A stretch of DNA of 64,000 nt from Timonella sp031979385 (GCA_031979385.1 DALZEF010000003.1:1-64000); one strand, 5' to 3'. Positions 34,789-44,120 are shown, counted from the stretch's first letter. Notes: generated from the letters alone by a model not told the origin. Translations and numbers: made by a program.

Positions 34789-36419
34789 CGGTCGCCCGCC
34801 AGATATGCGTGTACTCCCGGGACCGCAAGCGCAACCTGGCTTGCGGTGAGCGGACGGGAACCCGAGTCGCCCAACAGTTCCCCCGCCGCCAAGCGGCCGG
34901 CGAGTCCGTGCAGCATGACGCCTGCGGCGGCGATCTTCGCCCAGTCGAGGTGATCGTTCATGGACACGTCATCGCCCGAGGTGTGTTCCTCTTCCGCCAC
35001 GACCCGCGCGGCGGCGGCCACGAGGATTCCCGCGAGCACGTCACCCGAGCCGGCTGTTGCGAGTCGCGGGGTCCCGTCGTTTTGGATGTAGGTTCCGTCC
35101 CTGCCCACGATGACGGTTGCTGGCCCTTTGGCCACGATGGTTGCGCCGGTCAGTTCGTGCGCTGTGCGGGCGGCAGACAGCAGGTTGTCTTCGACGTCGG
35201 CGCGGCTGGTGGGCGAGCCGAGCCGGGTGAGCAACACAGCGAGTTCGCCCGCGTGCGGGGTCAGAATGTGACGCGCGTGCAGTGAGGTGGGGTCCTCGTA
35301 GGTGAGGCTTGCGATGGCTCCTGCGTCGATGACTGCGGCTTCGGGTTGTCCGAGCACTTGGAGCACTGCGCGCCGCGTTGCGTCGCCTGGTTCGTACCCA
35401 GACCCCACGGTCCACGCCTGCACGCGCCCCGGAACCGTCACGATTTCCGGCATCGCTGCGGTCACGCGTTCCGCGACCGCAGCCGCTCCGAGGTATCGGA
35501 TCATTCCAAGCCCTGAATGCAGTGCCGCGCTTGTGGCGAGCACTCCCGCCCCAGGGAACCGTGCGGTCCCCGACAGCACTGCGGCCACTCCGCGTGTGTA
35601 TTTGTGCGCGTCGGGCGCAGGCCGCTCTACGAGGGCCCGCAGCAGCGGGTCGCTGCGGAAATCGCTGGCTTCCAGTTCACGGGTGGAGCCCTCATTGCCG
35701 ACGAGCCGGTCAGTCCCAGCCCCGTCTCCCATTCCAGCGTTGCTTGTGGGGCCTAGCAGTTCGAGGCCGATGTCTATAGTTTCGATTGTTCCCGCATAGA
35801 AACAGCCCGGTGCCGCGACGAGTCCAACTTTGAGCGCCCCGAACGTTACGGTGAGGTCTGCGGCCAAGATCGCGTGGCGGTCCTCTACCTGTCCGGTCGC
35901 GCAGTTAACCCCGGAGGGCACATCTACGGCGATGACGGTGGGCCGGTCACCGCTAGGTGTGTGTGGAATGTTCAACGCGAGCTTGCGTAGCAGTTCCCCG
36001 GCGTTTCCGCGCGGCGCGCCAACAGCCCCGATGCCCAGCAGGCCATCCACGATGACGTCCGCTGAACGGATGAACGCAACCAGATCGTCGGTAATCTCGG
36101 TGCTACTGCACGAGACAATACGAGCCTGTGAGGACCGTACTGCGGACAAACCAGCCTCGTGGACGCGTTCCCCGAGGAGCACGACCGTCACCTCGATAGG
36201 CCGTTTGGCCAGCAGCGCTGCGGCAAACAGCGCATCGCCGCCGTTGTTACCCGGACCAACCAGCACCACAACATGACCGCCGCGTCCGGCCCTTGAACGC
36301 AGTGCCCGCACGGCATGCTGGTACAGCGCGAACGCCGCGCGCGCCATCAGTGGCTCACCGGCCTCCAAGAGCGGCTGCTCGGCGTCCCTGATCTGCTGCG
36401 GCGTATACGCGAACCTCAT
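34785..36419 (-). CDS. nnr: bifunctional NAD(P)HX epimerase/dehydratase
   Basis: 544 residues. N-terminal half is the epimerase (YjeF_N): YTPQQIRDAEQPLLEAGEPL, VVLVGPGNNGGDALFAAALL, VIVDGLLGIGAVGAPRG, VIAVDVPSGVNCATG. C-terminal half is the ADP-dependent dehydratase (carbohydrate kinase-like): HKYTRGVAAVLSGTARFPGA, LTPHAGELAVLL, TIVAKGPATVIV, ATAGSGDVLAGILVA. Repairs damaged hydrated NADH and NADPH. In actinobacteria it is usually near acpS and glmS, as here. Confidence 0.95.
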   Translation of the reverse strand: MRFAYTPQQIRDAEQPLLEAGEPLMARAAFALYQHAVRALRSRAGRGGHVVVLVGPGNNGGDALFAAALLAKRPIEVTVVLLGERVHEAGLSAVRSSQARIVSCSSTEITDDLVAFIRSADVIVDGLLGIGAVGAPRGNAGELLRKLALNIPHTPSGDRPTVIAVDVPSGVNCATGQVEDRHAILAADLTVTFGALKVGLVAAPGCFYAGTIETIDIGLELLGPTSNAGMGDGAGTDRLVGNEGSTRELEASDFRSDPLLRALVERPAPDAHKYTRGVAAVLSGTARFPGAGVLATSAALHSGLGMIRYLGAAAVAERVTAAMPEIVTVPGRVQAWTVGSGYEPGDATRRAVLQVLGQPEAAVIDAGAIASLTYEDPTSLHARHILTPHAGELAVLLTRLGSPTSRADVEDNLLSAARTAHELTGATIVAKGPATVIVGRDGTYIQNDGTPRLATAGSGDVLAGILVAAAARVVAEEEHTSGDDVSMNDHLDWAKIAAAGVMLHGLAGRLAAGELLGDSGSRPLTASQVALAVPGVHAYLAGDR

Positions 36420-36538
36420 GGATCAATCATCCCTCACCGGGCCAATTGCCCGCGAACGCAACCCACACCCGATGCTAGGAGCATGAGACTCAACCCCATT
36501 GATATCGCATCAGTACACGAAACGCGTAGGGTAGAAAC

Positions 36539-37522
36539 ATGAAATTTGGAATCTTTGTGCCCCAAGGTTGGCGTCAATCTCTGACCGGAATCGACCCTCG
36601 CGAACACTGGAACGTGATGAAATCGCTCGCCCAGCGGGCGGACCAGGGCGACGTGTTTGACTCGATCTGGGTGTACGACCACTTCCACACGGTCCCCGAA
36701 CCGACACATGAGGCAACCCACGAGGCGTGGAGCCTCATCAACGCCTACGCCGCCGTGACCGAGCGGGTCAAGCTTGGCCAGATGTGCACATGCATGGCGT
36801 ACCGCAACCCTGCTTATCTTGCGAAGATTGCAACCACCGCTGACATCATCTCAGGTGGTCGCGTGCAGATGGGGATCGGCGCAGGCTGGTATGAGCACGA
36901 ATGGCGTGCCTACGGTTATGGCTTCCCGAGCGCCGGTGACCGCCTGCGTGCTCTCGAGGAGGGCGTCGAGATCATGCGTCAGGCATTCACCACAGGCACC
37001 TCAACTCTCAATGGCCGCTACTACCAGGTGGACGGCGCACTGAACTTCCCGCTCCCCCTACAGGAGGGCGGCATCCCGTTCTGGATTGCGGGTGGTGGCG
37101 AGAAGAAGACCCTGCGTATCGCCGCCAAGTACGCTCATTACACCAACTTTGACGGGCGTCCCGAGCAGTTCGTGCACAAGTCGAACGTGCTGCGCGGGCA
37201 CTGCGAGGATCTTGGCCGTGACTTCTCTGCGATCACGCGTTCCTCGAACTTCAACGTTGTGATCGGTGAGTCCGAGAAGGATGTCACCGACAAGCTCGAT
37301 TGGATTCGCGCGCACTACGCGAAGACTGTTCCGTCATTCGCGGACAAGGAGCGCGCCGATTTTGCGAACGGTCCGCTCGTGGGCACCCCTGAGCAGATCA
37401 CCGAGAAGCTCGTGGAACTTGAGAAGCTTGGCATGACGTATGCGGTGACGTTCTTCGCGGATGCCGCGTACGACACGGGTTCAATCGAGTTGTTCGAGCA
37501 GCAGGTCGCGTCTAACTTCTAA
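36539..37522 (+). CDS. LLM class, F420-dependent-type oxidoreductase
   Basis: 327 residues of the luciferase-like TIM barrel: MKFGIFVPQGWRQSLTGIDP, DSIWVYDHFHTVPEPTHEAT, LGQMCTCMAYRNPAYLAKIA, TADIISGGRVQMGIGAGWYE then EWRAYGYGFP, and PFWIAGGGEKKTLRIAAKYA. This subset in actinobacteria is annotated as F420 dependent; the cofactor is inferred from family. Substrate unknown. Confidence 0.9.
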   Translation: MKFGIFVPQGWRQSLTGIDPREHWNVMKSLAQRADQGDVFDSIWVYDHFHTVPEPTHEATHEAWSLINAYAAVTERVKLGQMCTCMAYRNPAYLAKIATTADIISGGRVQMGIGAGWYEHEWRAYGYGFPSAGDRLRALEEGVEIMRQAFTTGTSTLNGRYYQVDGALNFPLPLQEGGIPFWIAGGGEKKTLRIAAKYAHYTNFDGRPEQFVHKSNVLRGHCEDLGRDFSAITRSSNFNVVIGESEKDVTDKLDWIRAHYAKTVPSFADKERADFANGPLVGTPEQITEKLVELEKLGMTYAVTFFADAAYDTGSIELFEQQVASNF

Positions 37523-37528
37523 GCTGCC

Positions 37529-37555
37529 GCGAGTGGGCTTGTGCCCACTTGCGCG
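37529..37555 (+). terminator. hairpin behind the LLM oxidoreductase gene
   Basis: CGCGAGTGGGC / GCCCACTTGCGCG stem starting 7 bases after the stop, without a long T-run. Confidence 0.6.
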
Positions 37556-37563
37556 ATCCACTA

Positions 37564-37574
37564 TTGGCGACGAG
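37564..37574 (+). repeat. dispersed motif copy TTGGCGACGAG
   Basis: Exact copy of the 11-mer repeated in tandem at 9334-9355, 44 bases before a long palindrome. Confidence 0.55.
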
Positions 37575-37617
37575 CCTGCAGTTTCTCCGTCAGCCTCGCC
37601 TACCAGCATCTACAACA

Positions 37618-37670
37618 AGGGTGCGTTTCCGTGCACTTTCGTTGAGCGAAAGTGCACGGAAACGCACCCT
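37618..37670. repeat. perfect 53-bp palindrome
   Basis: Two 24-base arms, fully complementary (left arm begins AGGGTGCGTTTCCG), with the 5-base loop TTGAG. Between the convergent LLM and acpS genes. Confidence 0.8.
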
Positions 37671-37700
37671 GCTTGCTTAGTGCTCAAGGGAGGTGCGGGG

Positions 37701-38051
37701 CTAGCCTTCCGCGATCACCATCGCTGTCGCGACACCACCGTCGTGAGAGAGCGACAGGTAAAAGTTGCGCACACCCTTTTCCGCAGCAACCGCTGCGACC
37801 GTCCCGTGCACCTCAACCTGCGGCGGGTGACCCGTGCGGCGTTCGATCACAGCATCGTGGAAGAGCATGCCGCCCGGAGAACCCAACGCCTTCGCAATCG
37901 CTTCCTTCGCCGCGAAACGTGCCGCCAGAGACTCTATCGGCATGTCTCGTTCCCGTTCGTGGAACAACTTCTCAAGCATCCGCGGCGTCGCTTCCAACGT
38001 GCGCGCAAACCGCGCAATATCCACAACGTCGATCCCGATGCCAACAATCAT
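37701..38051 (-). CDS. acpS: holo-[acyl-carrier-protein] synthase
   Basis: 116 residues from ATG 38051, preceded by GGAGGAAACTGA. The upstream in-frame ATG adds 17 residues unlike the family and is rejected. MIVGIGIDVVDIARFARTLE holds the metal-binding Asp; FAAKEAIAKALGSPGG and LSLSHDGGVATAMVI follow. Moves the phosphopantetheine arm from CoA to acyl carrier protein. Confidence 0.95.
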   Translation of the reverse strand: MIVGIGIDVVDIARFARTLEATPRMLEKLFHERERDMPIESLAARFAAKEAIAKALGSPGGMLFHDAVIERRTGHPPQVEVHGTVAAVAAEKGVRNFYLSLSHDGGVATAMVIAEG

Positions 38052-38325
38052 TTCAGTTTCCTCCGTGCTGCGTTCCGTCCAGAATATTCGAAAGTATGAC
38101 ACCAGGGACGGAAAAACTGTCCAAAAGTACTAAGTAGTTCCACGTAAAGAACATCCATTTCCCTCACGGCATGACCACACCACTGCTCGAAGGGTTCCTA
38201 CTGTAACGTTTCTGCACGCCATGACATGAAAAGATCATCCCAGAGGTGGAAGCCTCGCGCACCATCTCAGGATTATCTTTAGATCGTCCTGCAATAAAAT
38301 ACTCAAGAGATTGCAAAGAACTGCA

Positions 38326-39753
38326 GTGAAAACCACATATACCATCGCAGTGAGCGTCATCCTAGCTGTTTCGTTTGCCTCATGCTCAACCCAAGCTCCA
38401 CCTAGCTCGACTGCACACCCAACTGCATCAGACACCTCTGATACCGTGCCCGTGGATTCCCCGGGCGACAACGTGTCCTCGCTACCCTACTTTGATGTCC
38501 TCACCTTAAATGGCGAGCCAGCCACCGGTGACAACGTCACCGTGATCGATGTGTCGTCCTTCGCGGAACTGCCCGCGAGCGCTCTCACCGCAACCGGGTT
38601 CGTGTTCCCGGAAGCCCCAGACGAGCGCACCGGTGATCTCAACGCGACCTGCACTCAGTATGAAATCCCATTCGCGCGTCTATCCGATGGGCGCGCTATC
38701 GCAGAACGGACGAATACCACCTGGTGTATTCAAGATTCCGTACCTGCTAAATCAGCCTCACGAATTGGCGTACTCAGCAATGAAGGTTTCGTCGCGTTTG
38801 ATGACACCGAGAAGATTGCCAAGGACGAGTTCTCTCGGCAGATCCTCTACACAATCGTGGAGGAGGGCAACCGCGTCTACTGGTTGGAAACGCAGGGTAA
38901 CGGCGCTTATTACGATGACTGGTATTTGTTCTCCGCTACTCTTTCAGACGGTAAGACCGAGTTGCTCGCTTCCTACGCTGACCTATCGGGGCCAGGAATC
39001 TTCCCACCTGTTGCTTGGTCTGGGGATCTGCACCTACATGACGGGCGGCTCTACTTCCATACCAACGCCCCGAACGCTGAACTACGCACACTCATTGAGG
39101 ACGGCACCGTCACGGGAGACAACGTAGACGGATACGACGAAGATCAGTGGGACGCAGTACTTGTTTCTGTCCCTCTGGCCGGTGGTGAGGTCAAGATCGA
39201 AACCCGTAACGAGCGGCTGGTGGGATTCCACGGAGACACATTCGTGACTGCCAAGACAACTGGTTCCGGTGATACTGAAACCTATGAGATTCACTCGGCT
39301 AACCTCGACGTTCCTATCGCTCAAGCGCTACTCGTGTCACCGGAGGACAACGGACTCGAAAACTATCCTGAGCCTGTCGTAGCGGACGGACTCTACACTG
39401 CGTTCGGATACAGCCAGACATTGATCGTGGACCGTGGTCCAGACCAGTCTGCTCTAGCGTTTGACGCCACCAACGTACTGGACCGCCCAGGTGTACCTGA
39501 GGACACAGACCCCGATTTCCCGCGTCGAGTACTCGTCGACGACATCGCTGTGGACGGCGACACGGTCGCGTGGACGATCGGCTTTAACGGAATGAGTGGT
39601 GTAGACGAGATGTACTTCATCTACGACCTCGCCTCGGAGACTGGCTACTACCTGCCGATCTCTGCTCAGCCCTATATTGGCCTAGACAACGACCCGGATT
39701 ACCTGTGGCTCGGTGACGGTGAACGCGTTGGACACAGGGTGACTCTCCCGTAA
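38326..39753 (+). CDS. lipoprotein, distant member of the tandem family
   Basis: 475 residues from GTG 38326 (a TTG at 38311 would add five). Signal peptide KTTYTIAVSVILAVSFASCS with lipobox FASC, then a Ser/Thr linker. It shares the plan of the four lipoproteins at 12.2-17.7 kb: (Y/F)FDVLTLNGEPATGDNVTVI DVSSF at the entry, a Cys pair about 30 apart (ATCTQ... TTWCIQ), IGVLSNEGFVAFD, a long all-beta-like middle with VLVSVPLAGGEVKIE, DEMYFIYDLASETGYYLP and the end TLP. Function unknown. It stands alone before a terminator and convergent glmS. Confidence 0.8.
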   Translation: MKTTYTIAVSVILAVSFASCSTQAPPSSTAHPTASDTSDTVPVDSPGDNVSSLPYFDVLTLNGEPATGDNVTVIDVSSFAELPASALTATGFVFPEAPDERTGDLNATCTQYEIPFARLSDGRAIAERTNTTWCIQDSVPAKSASRIGVLSNEGFVAFDDTEKIAKDEFSRQILYTIVEEGNRVYWLETQGNGAYYDDWYLFSATLSDGKTELLASYADLSGPGIFPPVAWSGDLHLHDGRLYFHTNAPNAELRTLIEDGTVTGDNVDGYDEDQWDAVLVSVPLAGGEVKIETRNERLVGFHGDTFVTAKTTGSGDTETYEIHSANLDVPIAQALLVSPEDNGLENYPEPVVADGLYTAFGYSQTLIVDRGPDQSALAFDATNVLDRPGVPEDTDPDFPRRVLVDDIAVDGDTVAWTIGFNGMSGVDEMYFIYDLASETGYYLPISAQPYIGLDNDPDYLWLGDGERVGHRVTLP

Positions 39754-39769
39754 ACCGAACCCTACGAGC

Positions 39770-39794
39770 CGACCCAGCCGTATCGTCGCCAAGC
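39770..39794 (-). repeat. dispersed motif copy (GCTTGGCGACGAT type)
   Basis: Reverse complement reads GCTTGGCGACGATACGGCTG then GGTCG; 23 of 25 match to 627-651 and 18 of 18 to 34591-34608. Confidence 0.6.
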
Positions 39795-39799
39795 GGCAA

Positions 39800-39837
39800 A
39801 AGGGCTGGCCACCATCCTGTGGATGGGGCCAGCCCTT
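39800..39837. terminator. bidirectional terminator between lipoprotein and glmS
   Basis: AAGGGCTGGCC..CATCC / GGATG..GGCCAGCCCTT between two convergent genes, with an A-run on its left that is a T-run for glmS. Confidence 0.8.
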
Positions 39838-39873
39838 GCTCTATCCAACGACCAACGCTGGAACTAACTCACG

Positions 39874-41739
39874 TCACTCAACCGTCACGGACTTCGCGAG
39901 GTTGCGTGGCTGGTCGATGTCGAGACCCTTAGCACCCGCAAGCTCTGCAGCGAACACCTGGAGCGGCAGCACCGTGAGCAGTGGGGACATGAGGGTTGGC
40001 GCTTGGGGCACCCAGAACACCTCGTCGGCGAATGCCGTCACGTCACTGTCTCCGTCCTCTGCGATCACGAGGGTGTGGGCACCACGAGCGCGCACTTCCT
40101 GGATATTGGAGATGACCTTGGCGTGCAGAGAGTCCCGCCCACGTGGGGACGGCACGATGATGATGACCGGCTGTCCCTCCTCGATCAGTGCGATGGGACC
40201 GTGCTTGAGTTCGCCTGCTGCGAAGCCTTCCGCGTGGATGTAGGCGAGCTCCTTCAGCTTGAGCGCACCCTCCAAAGCGATGGGGTAACCCACGTGGCGG
40301 CCAAGGAAGAGAACGGAGTTTGCATCCGCCATGGAACGAGCCACTTCGCGTACGTGTTCGGAGCGGTCCAAGACTTCCTTGAGCTTCGCTGGCATTGCGC
40401 GCAGTTCGGTCAGGATCGCTTGGATCTCGTCGCGGAACATGTTGCCGCGCAGTTGGGCCAGGTAGAGGCCGAGCAGGTAGGTTGCGGTGATCTGCGAGAC
40501 GAACGCCTTGGTCGAGGCCACCGCGATTTCTGGTCCCGCGTGCGTATAGAGCACGGCATCGGATTCGCGTGGGATGGTCGATCCGTGGGTGTTGACGATC
40601 GAGATGACCTTGGCGCCCTGTTCCTGTGCGTGGCGCACGGCCATGAGGGTGTCCATGGTTTCACCGGACTGGGAGATCGCAACGACCAGGGTTTTGGACG
40701 TGACGATTGGGTCTCGGTAGCGGAACTCGTGTGCGAGTTCGACCTCGACGGGAATGCGGCACCAGTGTTCGATCGCGTACTTGGCTACGTGTCCGGCGTA
40801 TGCGGCTGTTCCGCAGGCGATCACGATGATTTTGTCGATTGTGCGTAGGGTGGCCTCGTCGATGCGCAGGTCGTCGAGGATGAGGTCGCCCTTTTCGTTG
40901 GTGCGGCCAAGCAGGGTGTCTCCGACTGCCTGTGGCTGGTCGTCGATTTCCTTGGTCATGAACGAGGAGTATCCGCCCTTTTCGGCTGCCGATGCGTCCC
41001 AGTCCACGGTGTAGCGGTTGCCTTCGACTGCGCGTCCGTCGAACGCGGTGACGGTGACGGAATGTGGCGTGATGGTCACGATTTCGTCTTGGCCGAGTTC
41101 GAGGGCTTCGTTGGTCTGCGCGATGAATGCGGCGACGTCGGAGCCCATGAAGTTCTCGCCGTCGCCGAGGCCAACCACGAGCGGCGAGTCGTGGCGTGCA
41201 CCGACTACGGTGTCGGGCTGGTCCGCGTGCAGTGCGAGTAGGGTGAACGTTCCTTCGAGGCGCTGCGCGACATTAGCCATGGCCTTCGTCAGGTTGCCCG
41301 TGACGAGGTATTCCTGTCCGAGCAGGTGCGCGGCTACTTCCGTGTCGGTTTCAGACGTGAACTCGATGCCCTTTTCTACCAGCTCAGTTTTGAGGAGGTA
41401 GTAGTTCTCGATGATGCCGTTGTGAATGACCGCGAGTTTTCCGTCAAGCGCGAGGTGCGGGTGCGCGTTGAGGTCGCTTGGTCCGCCGTGCGTGGCCCAG
41501 CGGGTGTGCCCAATGGCTGCGGTGGCGTTTGGCAGGGGGCGTGCGTCGAGTTCTTCGCGCAGGTTAACGAGTTTTCCGGCTTTTTTGGCCGAGGAGATCA
41601 GTGGCTGGTCCGGGGACGCGAGCGCGATTCCAGCGGAGTCATAGCCGCGGTATTCGAGGCGACCGAGTCCTTCAAGCGCTACGTCCTGGGGCCGCGTCGA
41701 TGGCGCGCCAGCGCCGACATACCCAACGATTCCACACAT
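39874..41739 (-). CDS. glmS: glutamine-fructose-6-phosphate aminotransferase
   Basis: 621 residues from ATG 41739, so that after Met removal Cys is first, as the Ntn-type glutaminase requires (MCGIVGYVGAGAPS). The open frame extends 32 codons further but would bury the catalytic Cys. Glutaminase half: GHTRWATHGGPSDLNAHPH; two SIS domains: ACGTAAYAGHVAKY, VAISQSGETMDTLMA, KELAYIHAEGFAAGELKHGP. Ends NLAKSVTVE. Makes glucosamine-6-phosphate for the cell wall; GlmM (45002) acts next. Confidence 0.97.
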   Translation of the reverse strand: MCGIVGYVGAGAPSTRPQDVALEGLGRLEYRGYDSAGIALASPDQPLISSAKKAGKLVNLREELDARPLPNATAAIGHTRWATHGGPSDLNAHPHLALDGKLAVIHNGIIENYYLLKTELVEKGIEFTSETDTEVAAHLLGQEYLVTGNLTKAMANVAQRLEGTFTLLALHADQPDTVVGARHDSPLVVGLGDGENFMGSDVAAFIAQTNEALELGQDEIVTITPHSVTVTAFDGRAVEGNRYTVDWDASAAEKGGYSSFMTKEIDDQPQAVGDTLLGRTNEKGDLILDDLRIDEATLRTIDKIIVIACGTAAYAGHVAKYAIEHWCRIPVEVELAHEFRYRDPIVTSKTLVVAISQSGETMDTLMAVRHAQEQGAKVISIVNTHGSTIPRESDAVLYTHAGPEIAVASTKAFVSQITATYLLGLYLAQLRGNMFRDEIQAILTELRAMPAKLKEVLDRSEHVREVARSMADANSVLFLGRHVGYPIALEGALKLKELAYIHAEGFAAGELKHGPIALIEEGQPVIIIVPSPRGRDSLHAKVISNIQEVRARGAHTLVIAEDGDSDVTAFADEVFWVPQAPTLMSPLLTVLPLQVFAAELAGAKGLDIDQPRNLAKSVTVE

Positions 41740-42113
41740 ATTTTGCGAAGTCCTTTCTGGGCGGTTGCCCGGGTTTCGCGTGTATTTTTGCGACTGGGTG
41801 CCGCGTTCGGGAGTGCCCGTGTGCGATGCGGACAACGTTTGATTTTACCGCCTCACGGGTTCAACCTGCCCACTTTGTGAGCAGGTAGTATCTGATAGAT
41901 TGGCTTGCGGTCCCCATCTCCGGAGCCGATGACATCCGTTCCGGCAGTCTGGGTACGCTGCTTGACGACGAGTTGGTACCGTTCCAGCGTTGCCCACGTT
42001 GGTGGATGCCCGGTTCAGGCCGGTCTGCTCCTTGGGGCGTAAGCCAGTGTTTCGACAAGTTACGTGAACCTAATTCGCGCGCAAATAACCACATACGGCA
42101 TTATGAGTAGTTG
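41740..42113. promoter_or_regulatory. divergent gap between glmS and coaA
   Basis: 374 bases without a supported gene. Holds the promoters of both genes and one variant of the dispersed motif (TTGACGACGAG, 41962-41972, followed by TTGG as at 9356). No glmS ribozyme pattern is apparent. Confidence 0.45.
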
Positions 42114-43064
42114 ATGGCTAATTCACTTGCCCCCGCTTCTCCATATGTCGATCTAGACCGCGCCACATGGCGCAAACTCTCAGAGTCGACACCGCTTCCG
42201 CTGACCGACGCTGACGTTGAGCGACTAGCGGGACTTGGAGACCCCATCGACCTCGCTGAGGTCGATGCAATCTACCGGCCGCTATCCCGCCTGCTGAACC
42301 TGTATGTGGGTGCTTCGCGTCAGTTGCACGAGGCGACATCCACGTTCCTCCGTGAGGAATCCGGGGGAACCCCCTATGTGATCGGTGTTGCCGGTTCGGT
42401 GGCCGTAGGGAAGTCGACAACAGCGCGTGTGCTGCGCGAGATGCTTGCCCGCTGGCCAGACACTCCCCACGTTGATCTGATCACGACCGACGGTTTCCTC
42501 TACCCAAACGCTGAGCTGGAGCGACGCGGCATCATGAACCGTAAGGGCTTCCCTGAATCGTATGACCGGCGTGCGCTCACCCGTTTCCTGGCAAAGGTCA
42601 AGGCCGGGCGGTCGACCGTTCAAGCTCCGGTGTACTCGCACCTGACTTATGACATTGTGCCCGGCGAGTATCAGACCGTGAATCGCCCGGACGTACTGAT
42701 CGTTGAGGGTCTGAACGTGCTTCAGCCCGCGCGTCCACTTCCCGGTGGACATTCAAACCTAGCTGTCTCTGATTTCTTCGACTTCTCGATCTACGTGGAC
42801 GCCAAAACAGCGGATGTGAAGTCCTGGTACATCGAACGATTCCTGTCGCTGCGTGACTCGGCGTTCGCCAAGCCCGAGTCATACTTCCGCCGCTTTGCAG
42901 ACCTCGACGATGCGGAAGCGGTTGCGACCGCGGAGCGGATCTGGACCGAGATCAACGAACCCAACCTCCATGAGAACGTGCTTCCGACACGCTCACGGGC
43001 AACGCTCGTCATGTCTAAGGCGGCGGACCACTCCGTGCAGCACGTTCGCCTCCGCAAGATCTAG
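42114..43064 (+). CDS. coaA: pantothenate kinase, type I
   Basis: 316 residues from ATG 42114. SPYVDLDRATWRKLSESTPL at the start, Walker A VIGVAGSVAVGKSTTARVLR, LITTDGFLYPNAELERRGIM, RKGFPESYDRRALTRFLAKV, VLIVEGLNVLQ, and YIERFLSLRDSAFAKPESYF. First step of coenzyme A synthesis. Followed by two palindromic elements. Confidence 0.96.
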   Translation: MANSLAPASPYVDLDRATWRKLSESTPLPLTDADVERLAGLGDPIDLAEVDAIYRPLSRLLNLYVGASRQLHEATSTFLREESGGTPYVIGVAGSVAVGKSTTARVLREMLARWPDTPHVDLITTDGFLYPNAELERRGIMNRKGFPESYDRRALTRFLAKVKAGRSTVQAPVYSHLTYDIVPGEYQTVNRPDVLIVEGLNVLQPARPLPGGHSNLAVSDFFDFSIYVDAKTADVKSWYIERFLSLRDSAFAKPESYFRRFADLDDAEAVATAERIWTEINEPNLHENVLPTRSRATLVMSKAADHSVQHVRLRKI

Positions 43065-43100
43065 CGCTTACTCTCGCCCGAGGTGGTCTGGGACCTGCTC

Positions 43101-43161
43101 CCTAGCCAAGAACTTTTGTAACTAGCCATTTTTGTGGCTGGTTACAGAAGTCTTGGCTAGG
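43101..43161. repeat. 61-bp imperfect palindrome after coaA
   Basis: Arms CCTAGCCAAGA.CTT.TGTAAC / GTTACA.AAG.CTTGGCTAGG with few mismatches, a second stem TAGCCA / TGGCTG and a TTTTTG loop. Could end coaA transcription but has no T-run after it. Confidence 0.65.
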
Positions 43162-43271
43162 TAATGATCAATCACGCACTCTTGTGACCCTGAGCGCACA
43201 GCGAACCTCACCCCCACGGCTCCTTACTCCGCCGCGAATAGGACTTATCCCACCAGCCGCAGCCCGATTAT

Positions 43272-43327
43272 CGACGAGCCCTCATCTTCCCAGCGCAAGG
43301 TCGCGCTGGGAAGATGAGGGCTCGTCG
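43272..43327. repeat. perfect palindrome with 25-bp arms
   Basis: Left arm 43272-43296 (CGACGAGCCCTCATCTTCCC...) and right arm 43303-43327 are fully complementary with a 6-base loop. The left edge overlaps a variant of the dispersed motif (TTATCGACGAG). Between convergent coaA and the DedA-like gene. Confidence 0.8.
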
Positions 43328-43388
43328 GAAATCTGGTGCCCTACAGGGCACAACACACGGGTGACGCCCGCATATGGGAGTCAGCAGG

Positions 43389-44117
43389 CTACTCGGAGCG
43401 GTGATACTGCTCGCGGATCTCGGTCCGGATCGCTGGCTGCTTGCCCGTGACTGCGTCAAGTTGTTCGAGGCCTTCAGACAGTTCCCGACCCTTCTTCTGG
43501 TTGAAGTCAAGGTACCAGCGAATCACACGATCCACGATCATGCCGAGCAGCACACCACCTGCCACACCCGCGACAACCGCGATCAACGGGTGGCCCTCCA
43601 GCCAATGACCGGCACCAATGCCAATCATGCTCGAATAGGCGGACCACGTCACCGCAGCGATAGTCACGAGAATCCCAAAAGCGCGCCGCGGAAACCGCAT
43701 CTTGCCGGCAGTGAAGTTCACGACCACGCGACCAACCGGAATATAGCGCGCCGAAATGATCACGGGGGCCGGACGCCGCGCAACCATGCGCTGTGCCCAC
43801 TCGATGACCTTGGCAACCCTCGGGCGTTCGAACACCGCATAATGACGACGCCCCAGTGCCCGACCAATCGAATAGGAGGTCAGATCGCCGCAGATCGCAC
43901 CGGCTATCGCCACGGCGAACACGATCCAGATGTTTGGTTGCCCCACGCTCACCGACAGCGCGACAACCCCGATCACCAAGCTCTCGCTCGGAAAGATCGG
44001 GCAGATCCCATCGAGAGCGATGAACAGCCACATGACCACGAAGAGCCACGGGGTGCCCTCAAACGAGGTGGCAAAACTCAACAGGGCGTCATTCGCCGCT
44101 GACAACCATTCCCACAC
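43389..44117 (-). CDS. DedA/VTT-family membrane protein
   Basis: 242 residues with several hydrophobic helices: LFVVMWLFIALDGICPIFPS ESLVIG, then VGQPNIWIVFAVAIAGAICG DLTSYSIGRALG, the amphipathic RYIPVGRVVVNFTAGKMRFP and two further helices. It has the E/(F/Y)GRxxG-type and R..P..R motifs of DedA proteins, which move or flip undecaprenyl or other lipids. The C-terminal ~40 residues are polar. Lies 3 bases after def on the same strand. Confidence 0.88.
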   Translation of the reverse strand: MWEWLSAANDALLSFATSFEGTPWLFVVMWLFIALDGICPIFPSESLVIGVVALSVSVGQPNIWIVFAVAIAGAICGDLTSYSIGRALGRRHYAVFERPRVAKVIEWAQRMVARRPAPVIISARYIPVGRVVVNFTAGKMRFPRRAFGILVTIAAVTWSAYSSMIGIGAGHWLEGHPLIAVVAGVAGGVLLGMIVDRVIRWYLDFNQKKGRELSEGLEQLDAVTGKQPAIRTEIREQYHRSE

Positions 44118-44120
44118 GTG

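Noticed and set aside
43374..44102. Plus-strand frame of 242 codons opposite the DedA-like gene
   Set aside because: Hydrophilic His/Arg-rich shadow; the minus strand encodes a convincing membrane protein.
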